Shown one piece after another: positions 45,734-53,846 of a DNA stretch of 64,000 nt. Positions within the stretch are counted from its first letter, which is position 1. Each line of letters begins with the position of its first letter. The stretch is from Saprospiraceae bacterium (lineage in GTDB: Bacteria; Bacteroidota; Bacteroidia; Chitinophagales; Saprospiraceae), in assembly GCA_021739645.1 (NCBI GenBank), contig JAIPBL010000017.1, positions 19,792 through 83,791 on the forward strand. Reading direction: 5' to 3'. A program made the translations under genes and the position numbers. The notes beneath the pieces are model-generated. The model saw nothing but the letters and a program-made list of their open reading frames with translations, ran no database searches and was not told the origin of the DNA.

Positions 45734-47185
45734 ATGTCAAACACAGTAAGAAACCTCGAACCCAAACAAGTCTGGAACAATTTCACCGACCTGAATGCCG
45801 TCCCCCGCCCTTCCAAAAAAGAAGAACGGGTGATACAATTCATCGTGGACTTCGGCAAAAAACTCGGATTGCCCACGATGGTGGACACCGTCGGCAACGT
45901 CATCATCAAGAAACCCGCCAGCAAAGGCATGGAGAAAAAGCCCGTCGTGCTCCTCCAGAGCCACCTCGATATGGTACACCAAAAGAACGCCGACACTAAT
46001 TTCGATTTCGACAAGGAGGGAATCCGCATGAAAATAGACGGTGACTGGGTGAAGGCAGAAGGAACTACTCTCGGCGCCGACAACGGCATCGGCGTGGCCA
46101 GCATCATGACCATCCTCGCTTCCGATAGTATTCCCCACCCGCCCCTCGAAGCACTTTTTACCATTGACGAAGAAACTGGGTTGACGGGCGCCAAGGGCCT
46201 GAAAGGTGGGCTGCTCACCGCAGATTACATGCTGAACCTCGACACCGAGGACGACCAGGAGTTGACAATCGGCTGCGCTGGTGGCATTGATGTTACCGGC
46301 ACTGGCAAGTATCGCCAAGAACCAACGCCGGCCGACCACAAGGCATTCCGATTGGGTGTAAAAGGGCTGACGGGTGGTCACTCCGGCACGGAAATTCACC
46401 TTGGCCGAGGCAACGCCAACAAGCTGACCAATCGGCTTTTGTCAGCTGGTGCTGCGCAATTTGGCCTCCGGGTCGCCAGCATGGACGGGGGCAGCTTGCG
46501 CAATGCCATCCCACGGGAGTGCTTCGCTGAGGTAGTAGTGCCTTCGGCAAAAGCGGCAGCTTTCCAAGCGTTTGTCAAAAAAGAAACCGAGGCACTGAGG
46601 ACGGAGTACCGCACGACCGACCCAGAACTGACGGTCGTTTGCGAAGCAACAAAAATGCCTGGCCAAGTAATGGCCAAGCCCTTTCAGAAAAAACTGATTG
46701 GCGTACTTTATGCCTGCCCAAACGGCATTCACCGCATGAGTCCCGACATCAAGGACTTGGTTCAAACATCCAATAACCTCAGTAAGGTGCTGGTAAAAGA
46801 TGGCGAGTTCAGCATCCAGTGCCTCACCCGTGGCTCGGTGGACAGTGAGAAATACGACCACGCCAACGCCATCAAAGCGACGCTGGAACTGGCCGGAGCA
46901 AAGGTCAAATTCGGGAACGATTACCCCGGCTGGGCGCCCATGCCGGAGTCGAGATTGGTGAAATTGATGAGCGGCATTTACGAAGAAATGTTTCAAAGCA
47001 AGCCCCATGTGAACGCCTGTCATGCAGGCCTCGAGTGTGGCATTGTTGGAACAAATTACCCAAAAATGCAGATGATTTCTTTTGGCCCAAATATCCGTGG
47101 TCCACACTCCCCGGACGAAAAGGTTCAAATCAGCTCCGTCCAAAAATACTGGAAATTTCTGCTGAAAGCTTTACAAGAAATTTAG
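45734..47185 (+). CDS. pepD: Aminoacyl-histidine dipeptidase (PepD)
   Basis: 483 residues, family length. Metal-binding residues of the M20 peptidases appear in order: LLQSHLDMVHQKN (His, Asp), GTTLGADNGIGVASIM (bridging Asp), TIDEETGLTGAKGL (Glu-Glu) and CHAGLECGI near the end. The dimerisation domain lies at about 205-390. It hydrolyses dipeptides such as beta-Ala-His in the cytoplasm. A repeat hairpin starts 12 bases after the stop. Confidence 0.95.
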   Translation: MSNTVRNLEPKQVWNNFTDLNAVPRPSKKEERVIQFIVDFGKKLGLPTMVDTVGNVIIKKPASKGMEKKPVVLLQSHLDMVHQKNADTNFDFDKEGIRMKIDGDWVKAEGTTLGADNGIGVASIMTILASDSIPHPPLEALFTIDEETGLTGAKGLKGGLLTADYMLNLDTEDDQELTIGCAGGIDVTGTGKYRQEPTPADHKAFRLGVKGLTGGHSGTEIHLGRGNANKLTNRLLSAGAAQFGLRVASMDGGSLRNAIPRECFAEVVVPSAKAAAFQAFVKKETEALRTEYRTTDPELTVVCEATKMPGQVMAKPFQKKLIGVLYACPNGIHRMSPDIKDLVQTSNNLSKVLVKDGEFSIQCLTRGSVDSEKYDHANAIKATLELAGAKVKFGNDYPGWAPMPESRLVKLMSGIYEEMFQSKPHVNACHAGLECGIVGTNYPKMQMISFGPNIRGPHSPDEKVQISSVQKYWKFLLKALQEI

Positions 47186-47196
47186 AGCGTGAGAGA

Positions 47197-47271
47197 GGTG
47201 AGAGGGTGAGAATCGTGAGAGAAGTAAAAATTCTCACCCTCTCACCCTCTCACGATTCTCACCCTCTCACC
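47197..47271. repeat. Hairpin built of GTGAGAG-type repeats
   Basis: Arms 47197-47221 and 47247-47271 are perfect 25-bp reverse complements made of 7-8 bp GTGAGAGG-like units; the 25-base spacer repeats CTCACCCT once more. It fills the gap between pepD and the next gene, ending 9 bases before the ATG at 47281. Confidence 0.9.
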
Positions 47272-47280
47272 CGTTGAATT

Positions 47281-47718
47281 ATGCAAATCTTCCTTGGCGG
47301 CACAGCCGGGCATTCCACTTGGCGAAAAGATATAGCCATCCCCATTTTGGAGGCTGCGGAAATCACCTATTTCAACCCGCAACTCGGCGTGGGTGAATGG
47401 ACGCCGGCACACCAGCAATTGGAGGCACATGAGAAGGAAACCTCCGAAGTATGGTTGTTTGTCATCACCGGTGAGTCTAGGGGAGTAGCTAGTTTGGTGG
47501 AGGCAGCCTACCGCATTGGCAAGGGTGGCAAAATTGCACTGGCCATTGTGGACATTCCCACCGAAACGATGTTTGAAGGCCTTCCACTTGGTGAGCAAGA
47601 GCGCAAAGACCTCAACCGGGGCCGGGCTTATTTACGAGAAGTTGCCACGCTAAACAGCGTTCCCGTTTTTGACGATGTGGCCTCGGCTACTCGATATGCG
47701 GTTAGCTTGGTCAAGTAA
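47281..47718 (+). CDS. Nucleoside 2-deoxyribosyltransferase-like protein
   Basis: 145 residues. MQIFLGGTAGHSTWRKDIAIPILE, YFNPQLGVGEWTPAHQQLEAHEKETSEVWLFVITGESRGVASLVEAAYRIGKGG match the nucleoside 2-deoxyribosyltransferase-like family; the Glu of SLVEAAY corresponds to the usual catalytic position. True members swap bases on deoxyribose in salvage, but many relatives have unknown substrates. The hairpin directly before it may affect its translation. Confidence 0.75.
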   Translation: MQIFLGGTAGHSTWRKDIAIPILEAAEITYFNPQLGVGEWTPAHQQLEAHEKETSEVWLFVITGESRGVASLVEAAYRIGKGGKIALAIVDIPTETMFEGLPLGEQERKDLNRGRAYLREVATLNSVPVFDDVASATRYAVSLVK

Positions 47719-47732
47719 CCTTTCATTTCAAA

Positions 47733-48545
47733 CTACTTGTCAAACTGTTCCAAGTCTAGTTCTTCGATGATTTGAATCAGTTTTTTATCATAATTTTTAT
47801 CGGTAGCGTAGCCCGCTTTTTTTAGGCCCCTAGCCCAACCTGCGAAGTCGGATGTCCCCAGTTTTTTCAAATGCTTGTAGCGGTCGATTTGCAACAACTT
47901 TGAATGCTCCCGGAAGCTCTCCCACGAGGTATCGAACACCCGGAACATGTCATAAACATCGTCATCGGAATAATTGCGGCAGGTGCAATGGCGGCATTTG
48001 CTGCGGCACTTAATCCCGAAATGGTTGTTCGATTCGGTGGCCAACCGACTGTCCCCTGCATCCGTTTCGATAAGCCCCTGCGCCAATGTGACGCTGGCCG
48101 GGATTCCAAATTGTTTCATCTCCGAAATAGCCGTGGCTGCAAAGCGCTCAACGTATTTCCGGCAGGTCAACAGCTTTTCCTTCACGATGGCATCGTCCAC
48201 GCTTTTTTGCTGTGCAATATTTGGGTTAAGCACGAAGCTGAGATTCTTGAAATCACTGGTCTTCCATTTTTTGGTGGACAGGCTGGCAGCACGTTCTGGC
48301 TGTAGCACAGCCGGTATGGCTGACAATTCGTCCACCATCGAAGCACTTACTTTCTGCGCTTTTCCAGTGGTTGCCATTGCCTGCGTGTCAAATAGATTCA
48401 CCGATGTCTGTACTTCCCGATTGGTGTAGAGCTGCCAGATGAAGCAGGCAATGACGGCTTGAAACCAATATTTGCCGATCCATTTGAAGAGTTCTTTAGT
48501 GGTGCTGGTTTGGAGGGGTTCCTGATGTAGTCGATACGCTGCCAT
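47733..48545 (-). CDS. Glucosaminidase domain protein (peptidoglycan hydrolase, GH73 type)
   Basis: 270 residues from ATG 48545. A membrane or uncleaved signal segment lies near residues 20-40 (WIGKYWFQAVIACFIWQLY). The C-terminal 150 residues, AATAISEMKQFGIPASVTLAQGLIETDAGDSRLATESNNHFGIKC and SWESFREHSKLLQ...YATDKNYDKKLIQIIEELDL, match FlgJ/AtlA-type glucosaminidases, which cut the glycan strands of peptidoglycan; the Glu in LIETDAG is the likely catalytic acid. A Cys cluster (CRSKCRHCTCRNY) sits just after the active site and is common in Bacteroidota members. Confidence 0.88.
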   Translation of the reverse strand: MAAYRLHQEPLQTSTTKELFKWIGKYWFQAVIACFIWQLYTNREVQTSVNLFDTQAMATTGKAQKVSASMVDELSAIPAVLQPERAASLSTKKWKTSDFKNLSFVLNPNIAQQKSVDDAIVKEKLLTCRKYVERFAATAISEMKQFGIPASVTLAQGLIETDAGDSRLATESNNHFGIKCRSKCRHCTCRNYSDDDVYDMFRVFDTSWESFREHSKLLQIDRYKHLKKLGTSDFAGWARGLKKAGYATDKNYDKKLIQIIEELDLEQFDK

Positions 48546-48668
48546 GATAACCAAGTTTATGTTTGAAACGATTGAATAACTACAGCAAAGTAAATGTATT
48601 TGTTTTTAATTGTCAAGTATTTTAAAAACATTTTGTTTTTTAATTTTAAAATGTCGCACCCTCTTAAT

Positions 48669-48698
48669 CAAGAATTGTCACGCTATGGACAATTCTTG
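48669..48698. promoter_or_regulatory. Perfect 11-bp inverted repeat in a divergent intergenic region
   Basis: CAAGAATTGTC (48669-48679) and GACAATTCTTG (48688-48698) with an 8-base centre. It lies between the glucosaminidase (minus, start 48545) and the beta-lactamase-like gene (plus, start 48791), so it is not at the end of either. It may be an operator or an untranslated hairpin. Confidence 0.5.
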
Positions 48699-48790
48699 TT
48701 TATTCGACAATAAGCCTGTTCCTTTTCACATAACCCACGTTGAGTTGACATTTAACGCATCATCAAAAATCACCAAGTCAACTTAATGAA

Positions 48791-49879
48791 ATGAGTTCAA
48801 CTAAAACAGCAAAATCATCATCTAAAAGTCTGAGAAAAAGGACAATTGCCATTGGGTTTTTCACGTTGGGTATTCTTGCTTCCATGGCAATTTTTTCGGC
48901 GAAGGGCAAGTTTTGGCCCGAACCAAACCACACCCAAGTTGGTACACCAGACGATGTTAATATTTACACGATTCAACGACTAAAGGGCTTTCAAAATATC
49001 CAACCCGTAGTCAGTGTGGGGCCACAAGAGGAGTCGGTCAAACTACAACCGCTCAAAAATGAACTTGAAGGACTCATTGATAGCCTCAAAAAAACGGGGG
49101 ATGTTTCTGCTGTTTCAATTTACTTGAAAAACTTCAAGCGCGGGAGGTGGATTTCAATCAATGCCGATAATGAATTCCATCCAGCATCTTTGATGAAAGT
49201 ACCGCTGATGCTTGCAGTACTCAAAAAGGCCGAATCAATGTCAGGGATGTTGGAGAAAAAAATTGTTTACAAAAAACAACCTGGCAAAAAAATGTTTGGC
49301 CAGCATTTTCAAGGCCCATCCATTGTCGAAGGTGGCACTTACTCGATACACGACCTGATTTATTACTGCGCCGCCAATTCCGACAATCAAGCTACCCATG
49401 CGCTGGAGACTAATGTTGACTTGAGCAAGGTCATCAATCTTTTTGAGGACATTGGGTTGCCAAAACCTGATATGCAAAACGGCGACTACACGATTTCGGC
49501 AAGGGATTTTTCAAGTTTCATGGAGACGATTTTCAATGCCGGATTCCTGAGTCCTGAATACTCGGAGTATGCCGCTGAAATGCTGGGAAACTCCAGTTTT
49601 AAAGAAGGGTTCTCTAAAGGCATGCCTGCTAATACCAAAATGTGGCACAAATTCGGTGAGTGGACCCGCCCCGAAAGCCAGGAGGCAGAATTGCATGAAT
49701 CAGGCGTATTTTTCGTTGATGGAAAGCCCTACCTGCTAACGGTAATGACCCGTGGCAAAGACCTTGACAAGTTGACAACCGTGCTCCAAAAAATAGCAGG
49801 ACTTACCGTTCGGCGGGTAACCAAAGCGCCAATGAGCATCGCCAGAACAACTAGCAATTTTAGGAGCATGGGGTGTTAA
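48791..49879 (+). CDS. Beta-lactamase-fold serine hydrolase
   Basis: 362 residues with one N-terminal membrane segment (IAIGFFTLGILASMAIFSA). The class A beta-lactamase/PBP fold is shown by Ser133-x-x-Lys136 in HPASLMKVPLML, SDN-equivalent AANSDNQATH and the third motif as WHKFGEW. Serine hydrolases of this type include beta-lactamases and cell-wall enzymes; the weak third motif does not support calling it a resistance enzyme. It is divergent from a peptidoglycan hydrolase gene, which suggests a wall-related role. Confidence 0.8.
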   Translation: MSSTKTAKSSSKSLRKRTIAIGFFTLGILASMAIFSAKGKFWPEPNHTQVGTPDDVNIYTIQRLKGFQNIQPVVSVGPQEESVKLQPLKNELEGLIDSLKKTGDVSAVSIYLKNFKRGRWISINADNEFHPASLMKVPLMLAVLKKAESMSGMLEKKIVYKKQPGKKMFGQHFQGPSIVEGGTYSIHDLIYYCAANSDNQATHALETNVDLSKVINLFEDIGLPKPDMQNGDYTISARDFSSFMETIFNAGFLSPEYSEYAAEMLGNSSFKEGFSKGMPANTKMWHKFGEWTRPESQEAELHESGVFFVDGKPYLLTVMTRGKDLDKLTTVLQKIAGLTVRRVTKAPMSIARTTSNFRSMGC

Positions 49880-49958
49880 ACGATTGAAAACCTGATTAAC
49901 CAGAAGTCGAAATTTTTGATTGAATGCACAATTTTCGAATCCAATCTTTGAAGTATCA

Positions 49959-50014
49959 GACAGCACAAAACAGGAAAACAAAACAGGCTCCTTGTTTTGT
50001 GCTGTCTTTTTTTT
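49959..50014 (+). terminator. Rho-independent terminator after the serine hydrolase gene
   Basis: GACAGCACAAAACA (49959-49972) pairs with TGTTTTGTGCTGTC (49993-50006); eight T residues follow. It lies 80 bases past the stop. Confidence 0.85.
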
Positions 50015-50114
50015 AGTACTTGAAGAAAGCTGTGACAAGGGCTATTTTTAGATTTTTGCCTACCTTCCCGCCCTCATATTCACACCTCGCAAAGCATTTT
50101 AAACTATCCTTTTC

Positions 50115-52277
50115 ATGAAAAAACTATTGTTTCCAGCACTTGCCATCCTTGGCCTTGCAGCTTGCAACCAAGAAGGCGACCAAAACGCAACGACGAACAT
50201 GGATTACCCGACGATACCTGTCACCTACCCGCAAACAGCAACGGAAGACGTAAAAGACGACTACTTCGGAACCTCAGTGGCTGACCCTTACCGTTGGCTC
50301 GAAAACGACACTGCTACCAATACCGAAGCTTGGGTAAAGTCGCAAAACGTGGTGACGCAAGACTACCTCGGCAAAATCCCGTTCAGGGAAGCCGTGCGTG
50401 ACCGATTCGAGGAATTGTTCAACTACCCAAAATACGGAGCGCCCTACCAAGTTGGCGAGTATTATTTTTTCTCCAAAAACGATGGCCTCCAAAATCAGTC
50501 GGTGCTCTACCGCCAAAAAGGGCTTGACGGTGCGCCAGCCGTTTTCATTGACCCAAACAAGCTCTCCGAGAAAGGCACAGCGGCCATTGGTATCTCGGGG
50601 GTCTCCGACGATGACAAGTACCTGACCGTCAGCCGCTCGGATGCTGGCTCAGACTGGAGCGAAGTAATGGTGTACGAAGTCGCCACGATGAAACAAATGC
50701 CTGATGTACTCAAATGGGTCAAGTTCAGCGGCGGCGCCTGGTGGAAGGACGGGTTCTTCTACTCCCGCTACCCAGAACCGGCCAAGGGCACAGAACTCAG
50801 TGGCAACAACATGAACCACTGGGTGTATTACCACAAGCTCGGCGACCCGCAGTCGAGCGACAAGCTCATTTACAAGGATGACAAAAACCCGAGCTACTAC
50901 CACAATGCTCAGGTGACGGAGGACGAGAAGCACCTGTTTATTTATGCCGCACCAGGCACTGATGGTTATGCCGTTTTGCACAAAGACCTCACCACCGACG
51001 GGCCAATAACCACGCTGTTTGAGGGCTATAAAAACAAGACTTCGGTTGTCCACAACATCGACAACAAGGTGCTGGCCATGACGGACATTGACACCCCAAA
51101 CTACCGACTGGTGGAGGTGGATTTGGCTAATCCTGACAAAGCGAATTGGAAGGATATCATTCCCGAAACGGAGAACCTGCTCGAAGGCTGCTCCACCGGC
51201 GGCGGCAAGCTGTTCGCTGGCTACCTCGAAAAAGCGACTAACCGGATTTATGAAATGAACTACGATGGCTCCGGCAAAAAAGCCCTTGCATTGCCGGGGC
51301 TTGGCTCGGCGGGTGCACCAGGTGGTCGGGAGTCCCACAAGTCGTTGTTTTACACCTTCACCTCGTTTCTTTACCCACCCACCATTTTCAAGTACGACGT
51401 GGCAACTGGCCAGTCTTCCATTTTTCAGGAAACAAAACTGAAGTTCAATCCTGCCGATTACGAAGAAAAGCAAGTGACCTACAAAAGCAAGGACGGCACA
51501 CCCGTCACCATGTTTGTGGTGCATAAAAAAGGCTTGAAAATGGACGGCAACAACCCTTGCCAACTTTACGGTTATGGTGGGTTTAACGTTAGCCTTTCCC
51601 CAGGTTTCAGCACATCGAGAATTATGCTGTTGGAAAATGGTGGTGTCTTCGCCATGCCCAACCTGCGGGGCGGCGGCGAGTACGGCGAGGCTTGGCACAA
51701 GGACGGCATGCTGATGAAAAAGCAGAACGTGTTCGATGATTTCATTGCCGCTGCGGAGTATTTGATTGCTGAAAAATACACGTCAACTGAGCGGCTAGGC
51801 ATCGCTGGCGGCTCAAACGGCGGCCTGCTCGTCGGCGCCTGCATGACCCAGCGCCCCGACCTTTTTGCCGTGGCACTCCCTGGCGTGGGGGTGATGGACA
51901 TGCTGCGTTACCATAAGTTTACCGTAGGAAAAGGTTGGGTGCCTGAGTACGGTTCTTCGGAACAAAGCGCCGAAATGTTCAACTACCTCAAGGGATACTC
52001 TCCCGTTCACAACCTCAAGCCCGGCACCCAGTACCCTGCCACGATGGTCACTACTGGCGACCACGACGACCGGGTGGTGCCTGCGCACTCCTTCAAGTTT
52101 GCGGCAGCACTCCAAGCGGCTCACAAAGGCGACAGCCCTGTGCTAATCCGCATCGAAACGGACGCTGGCCACGGTGCTGGCAAGCCGACTTCCAAGGTGA
52201 TTGACGAAATAGCTGACGTCTATTCCTTCTTCTTTTACAATACGAAGACGGAGGTGAAGTACAAGGTGAAAGGGTGA
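50115..52277 (+). CDS. Prolyl oligopeptidase family serine peptidase (S9A), lipoprotein
   Basis: 720 residues with a lipobox (LAILGLAACNQ, Cys17). Typical S9A opening: DDYFGTSVADPYRWLENDTATNTEAWVKSQN. The seven-bladed propeller occupies about 90-440; the catalytic triad is Ser567 in GIAGGSNGGLLVGA, Asp in TGDHDDRVVPAHS and His in ETDAGHGAGKP. It cleaves short peptides after proline, here in the periplasm or on a membrane surface. The stop codon lies within the left arm of a repeat hairpin. Confidence 0.95.
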   Translation: MKKLLFPALAILGLAACNQEGDQNATTNMDYPTIPVTYPQTATEDVKDDYFGTSVADPYRWLENDTATNTEAWVKSQNVVTQDYLGKIPFREAVRDRFEELFNYPKYGAPYQVGEYYFFSKNDGLQNQSVLYRQKGLDGAPAVFIDPNKLSEKGTAAIGISGVSDDDKYLTVSRSDAGSDWSEVMVYEVATMKQMPDVLKWVKFSGGAWWKDGFFYSRYPEPAKGTELSGNNMNHWVYYHKLGDPQSSDKLIYKDDKNPSYYHNAQVTEDEKHLFIYAAPGTDGYAVLHKDLTTDGPITTLFEGYKNKTSVVHNIDNKVLAMTDIDTPNYRLVEVDLANPDKANWKDIIPETENLLEGCSTGGGKLFAGYLEKATNRIYEMNYDGSGKKALALPGLGSAGAPGGRESHKSLFYTFTSFLYPPTIFKYDVATGQSSIFQETKLKFNPADYEEKQVTYKSKDGTPVTMFVVHKKGLKMDGNNPCQLYGYGGFNVSLSPGFSTSRIMLLENGGVFAMPNLRGGGEYGEAWHKDGMLMKKQNVFDDFIAAAEYLIAEKYTSTERLGIAGGSNGGLLVGACMTQRPDLFAVALPGVGVMDMLRYHKFTVGKGWVPEYGSSEQSAEMFNYLKGYSPVHNLKPGTQYPATMVTTGDHDDRVVPAHSFKFAAALQAAHKGDSPVLIRIETDAGHGAGKPTSKVIDEIADVYSFFFYNTKTEVKYKVKG

Positions 52278-52336
52278 TTCGTGACTGGTGACTGGTGATT
52301 TGGGGGTACTGCCCAATCACCAGTCACTAATCACCC
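52272..52336. repeat. Hairpin of GTGACTGGTGATT-type repeats overlapping the S9A stop codon
   Basis: GGGTGATTcGTGACTGGTGA (52272-52291) pairs with 52317-52336 with a single mismatch; extra partial units (CTGGTGATT, CCATCACC) flank the loop and the right side. The S9A stop TGA is inside the left arm. It may act as a terminator but has no T-run. Confidence 0.85.
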
Positions 52337-52402
52337 ATCACCAACTACCAAATTTTTATCCATTCTAAATAAGCCAACTCCAACACTCTACTTAAACTGC
52401 TT

Positions 52403-52433
52403 TTTGTTAAAACCATTTAAGTAGATACATTTG
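52403..52433 (+). promoter_or_regulatory. sdh operon promoter (TTTG - 19 bp - TACATTTG)
   Basis: TTTG at 52403-52406 and TACATTTG at 52426-52433 with exactly 19 bases between, an ideal Bacteroidota promoter. The predicted start of transcription is near 52440, about 60 bases before sdhC. Confidence 0.75.
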
Positions 52434-52500
52434 CCCGGCATTAGTGGCCTTGCGGCCAAACATTGGTGCATTAGATTACATCATCAAATCGAAATAGCAG

Positions 52501-53208
52501 ATGAACAATTGGTTTTTCGGGTTTCTCACCTCCTCCATTGGCAGGAAGTTATTAATGGCCTTGACAGGACTTTTCATGACACTATTTCTTGCGGTTCACC
52601 TAGCAGGAAACCTTCAACTGCTACATGACGACGGTGGCATTGCCTTCAATACTTACGCTAATTTTATGGCGCACAACCCCTTGATACAGTTTGTTTCCAA
52701 GGGCAATTTCTTCTTTATCCTGCTGCACGCCATTCTAGGAATGTTCCTTTGGAAAAAGAACCGGGCAGCACGTGGGGTGCATGGTTACGCAGTTGAAAAA
52801 ACCCGTGCAACGCAGACCTCACCAGGGCTGGCCAAGTTCATGTGGGCATTCGGCATCGTAATTTTTGTGTTTATCATCGTCCACTTGGTTCAGTTTTGGG
52901 CCATGATGCACTACGGGGAAATCGGCTACGGCGTTGACCTTGTGAACATTGACGGCAAAGAAGTCCGAAACCTGTACACCCTTGTCGAAGCGACTTTCAC
53001 CAACGCTGGGTTTGTGCTTTTTTACGTGGTTTGCATGATTGTCATTGCCCTGCACCTTTGGCATGGCTTCCAGTCCGCCTTCCAAAGCATGGGCCTAAAC
53101 CATCCGAAATACACGCCTATCATCAAGTTCATTGGTGCGGCTTATTCGGTGCTGGTGCCACTTGGGTTTGCGGTGATTCCGATTGTGTTTTACCTACGCC
53201 ATGCGTGA
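52501..53208 (+). CDS. sdhC: Succinate dehydrogenase/fumarate reductase cytochrome b subunit
   Basis: 235 residues with five membrane segments, the single-subunit anchor type used with three-gene sdhCAB operons. Likely haem-ligand histidines appear in LAVHLAGNLQ, ILLHAILGMF, IVHLVQFWAMMHYG and ALHLWHGFQSAF. It anchors SdhAB in the inner membrane and passes electrons to menaquinone. Its TGA stop shares one base with the ATG of an inserted MNT gene (TGATG), instead of leading directly to sdhA. Confidence 0.94.
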   Translation: MNNWFFGFLTSSIGRKLLMALTGLFMTLFLAVHLAGNLQLLHDDGGIAFNTYANFMAHNPLIQFVSKGNFFFILLHAILGMFLWKKNRAARGVHGYAVEKTRATQTSPGLAKFMWAFGIVIFVFIIVHLVQFWAMMHYGEIGYGVDLVNIDGKEVRNLYTLVEATFTNAGFVLFYVVCMIVIALHLWHGFQSAFQSMGLNHPKYTPIIKFIGAAYSVLVPLGFAVIPIVFYLRHA

Positions 53209-53534
53209 TGCTGAATTATTTCACAAAATATCAAACTCAAATACAGGCACTTTGCAAAGAGTACCAAGTCGAAAGGTTGTACGCTTTTGGATCTGTGCTG
53301 AGGAAAGACTTTAGCCCTAAAAGTGATATTGATTTGATTGTTGCGTTTGATGAAACTCAACGAATATCGTTGTTCAGGCATTTCTTCGGGTTGAAGACGG
53401 CGCTGGAGAAATTGTTTGAAAGGAATGTTGATTTGATGGAAGAAAAACCAATTCGAAACCCAATACTTAGAGAAGAAATCGAATCAACGAAACATATAAT
53501 TTATGGACAAACGAGTCAAAAAATGGCTGTTTGA
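53208..53534 (+). CDS. MNT-type nucleotidyltransferase antitoxin (MntA-like), module 1
   Basis: 108 residues. The motif GS-x10-D-x-D is complete: GSVLRKDFSPKSDIDLIVAF. MntA-type proteins neutralise HEPN ribonucleases by adding AMP to a tyrosine near their active site. The start overlaps the sdhC stop, so it is translationally coupled to sdhC, and its 3' end overlaps the HEPN gene by 32 bases. Clearly AT-richer than sdhC and sdhA on either side, consistent with acquisition. Confidence 0.9.
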   Translation: MLNYFTKYQTQIQALCKEYQVERLYAFGSVLRKDFSPKSDIDLIVAFDETQRISLFRHFFGLKTALEKLFERNVDLMEEKPIRNPILREEIESTKHIIYGQTSQKMAV

Positions 53535-53841
53535 TATTTCTATTTGTATCGAAGAAATCGAAAGCTACATTGACAATGTCCATGGAGGTAAAGAAGAATT
53601 TGTATCCAACTTAATGCTTTGTCGAGCAATGGAAAGAAGTTTTGAAATAATTGGCGAGGCATTGAATAGAATTTCAAAAGAAAATCCAACAATTGAAATT
53701 TCTGACTTGAGCGAATACATCGGAATGAGAAACATTATCGCTCATGGATATGATGTGGTTTCTTACGATAAACTCTGGCAAACTGCGCAAGACGATTTGC
53801 CTCGATTGAAAAACGAAGTTGAAAAACTTTTGAACACATAA
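53503..53841 (+). CDS. HEPN ribonuclease toxin (HepT-like), module 1
   Basis: 112 residues, four-helix HEPN fold (DUF86). The catalytic R-x4-H-x-Y motif is RNIIAHGYD, including the tyrosine that the partner MNT enzyme would modify. [19 protein letters not shown] is the other signature stretch. When free, HepT cuts RNA. It sits between mntA-like and sdhA, ending 5 bases before sdhA. Both genes look intact. Confidence 0.9.
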   Translation: MDKRVKKWLFDISICIEEIESYIDNVHGGKEEFVSNLMLCRAMERSFEIIGEALNRISKENPTIEISDLSEYIGMRNIIAHGYDVVSYDKLWQTAQDDLPRLKNEVEKLLNT

Positions 53842-53846
53842 AATTT

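Noticed and set aside
48791..49879. Serine hydrolase as an antibiotic-resistance beta-lactamase
   Set aside because: S-x-x-K and SDN are present, but the third motif (HKFGEW) is weak and the context is cell-wall turnover, so resistance cannot be claimed.
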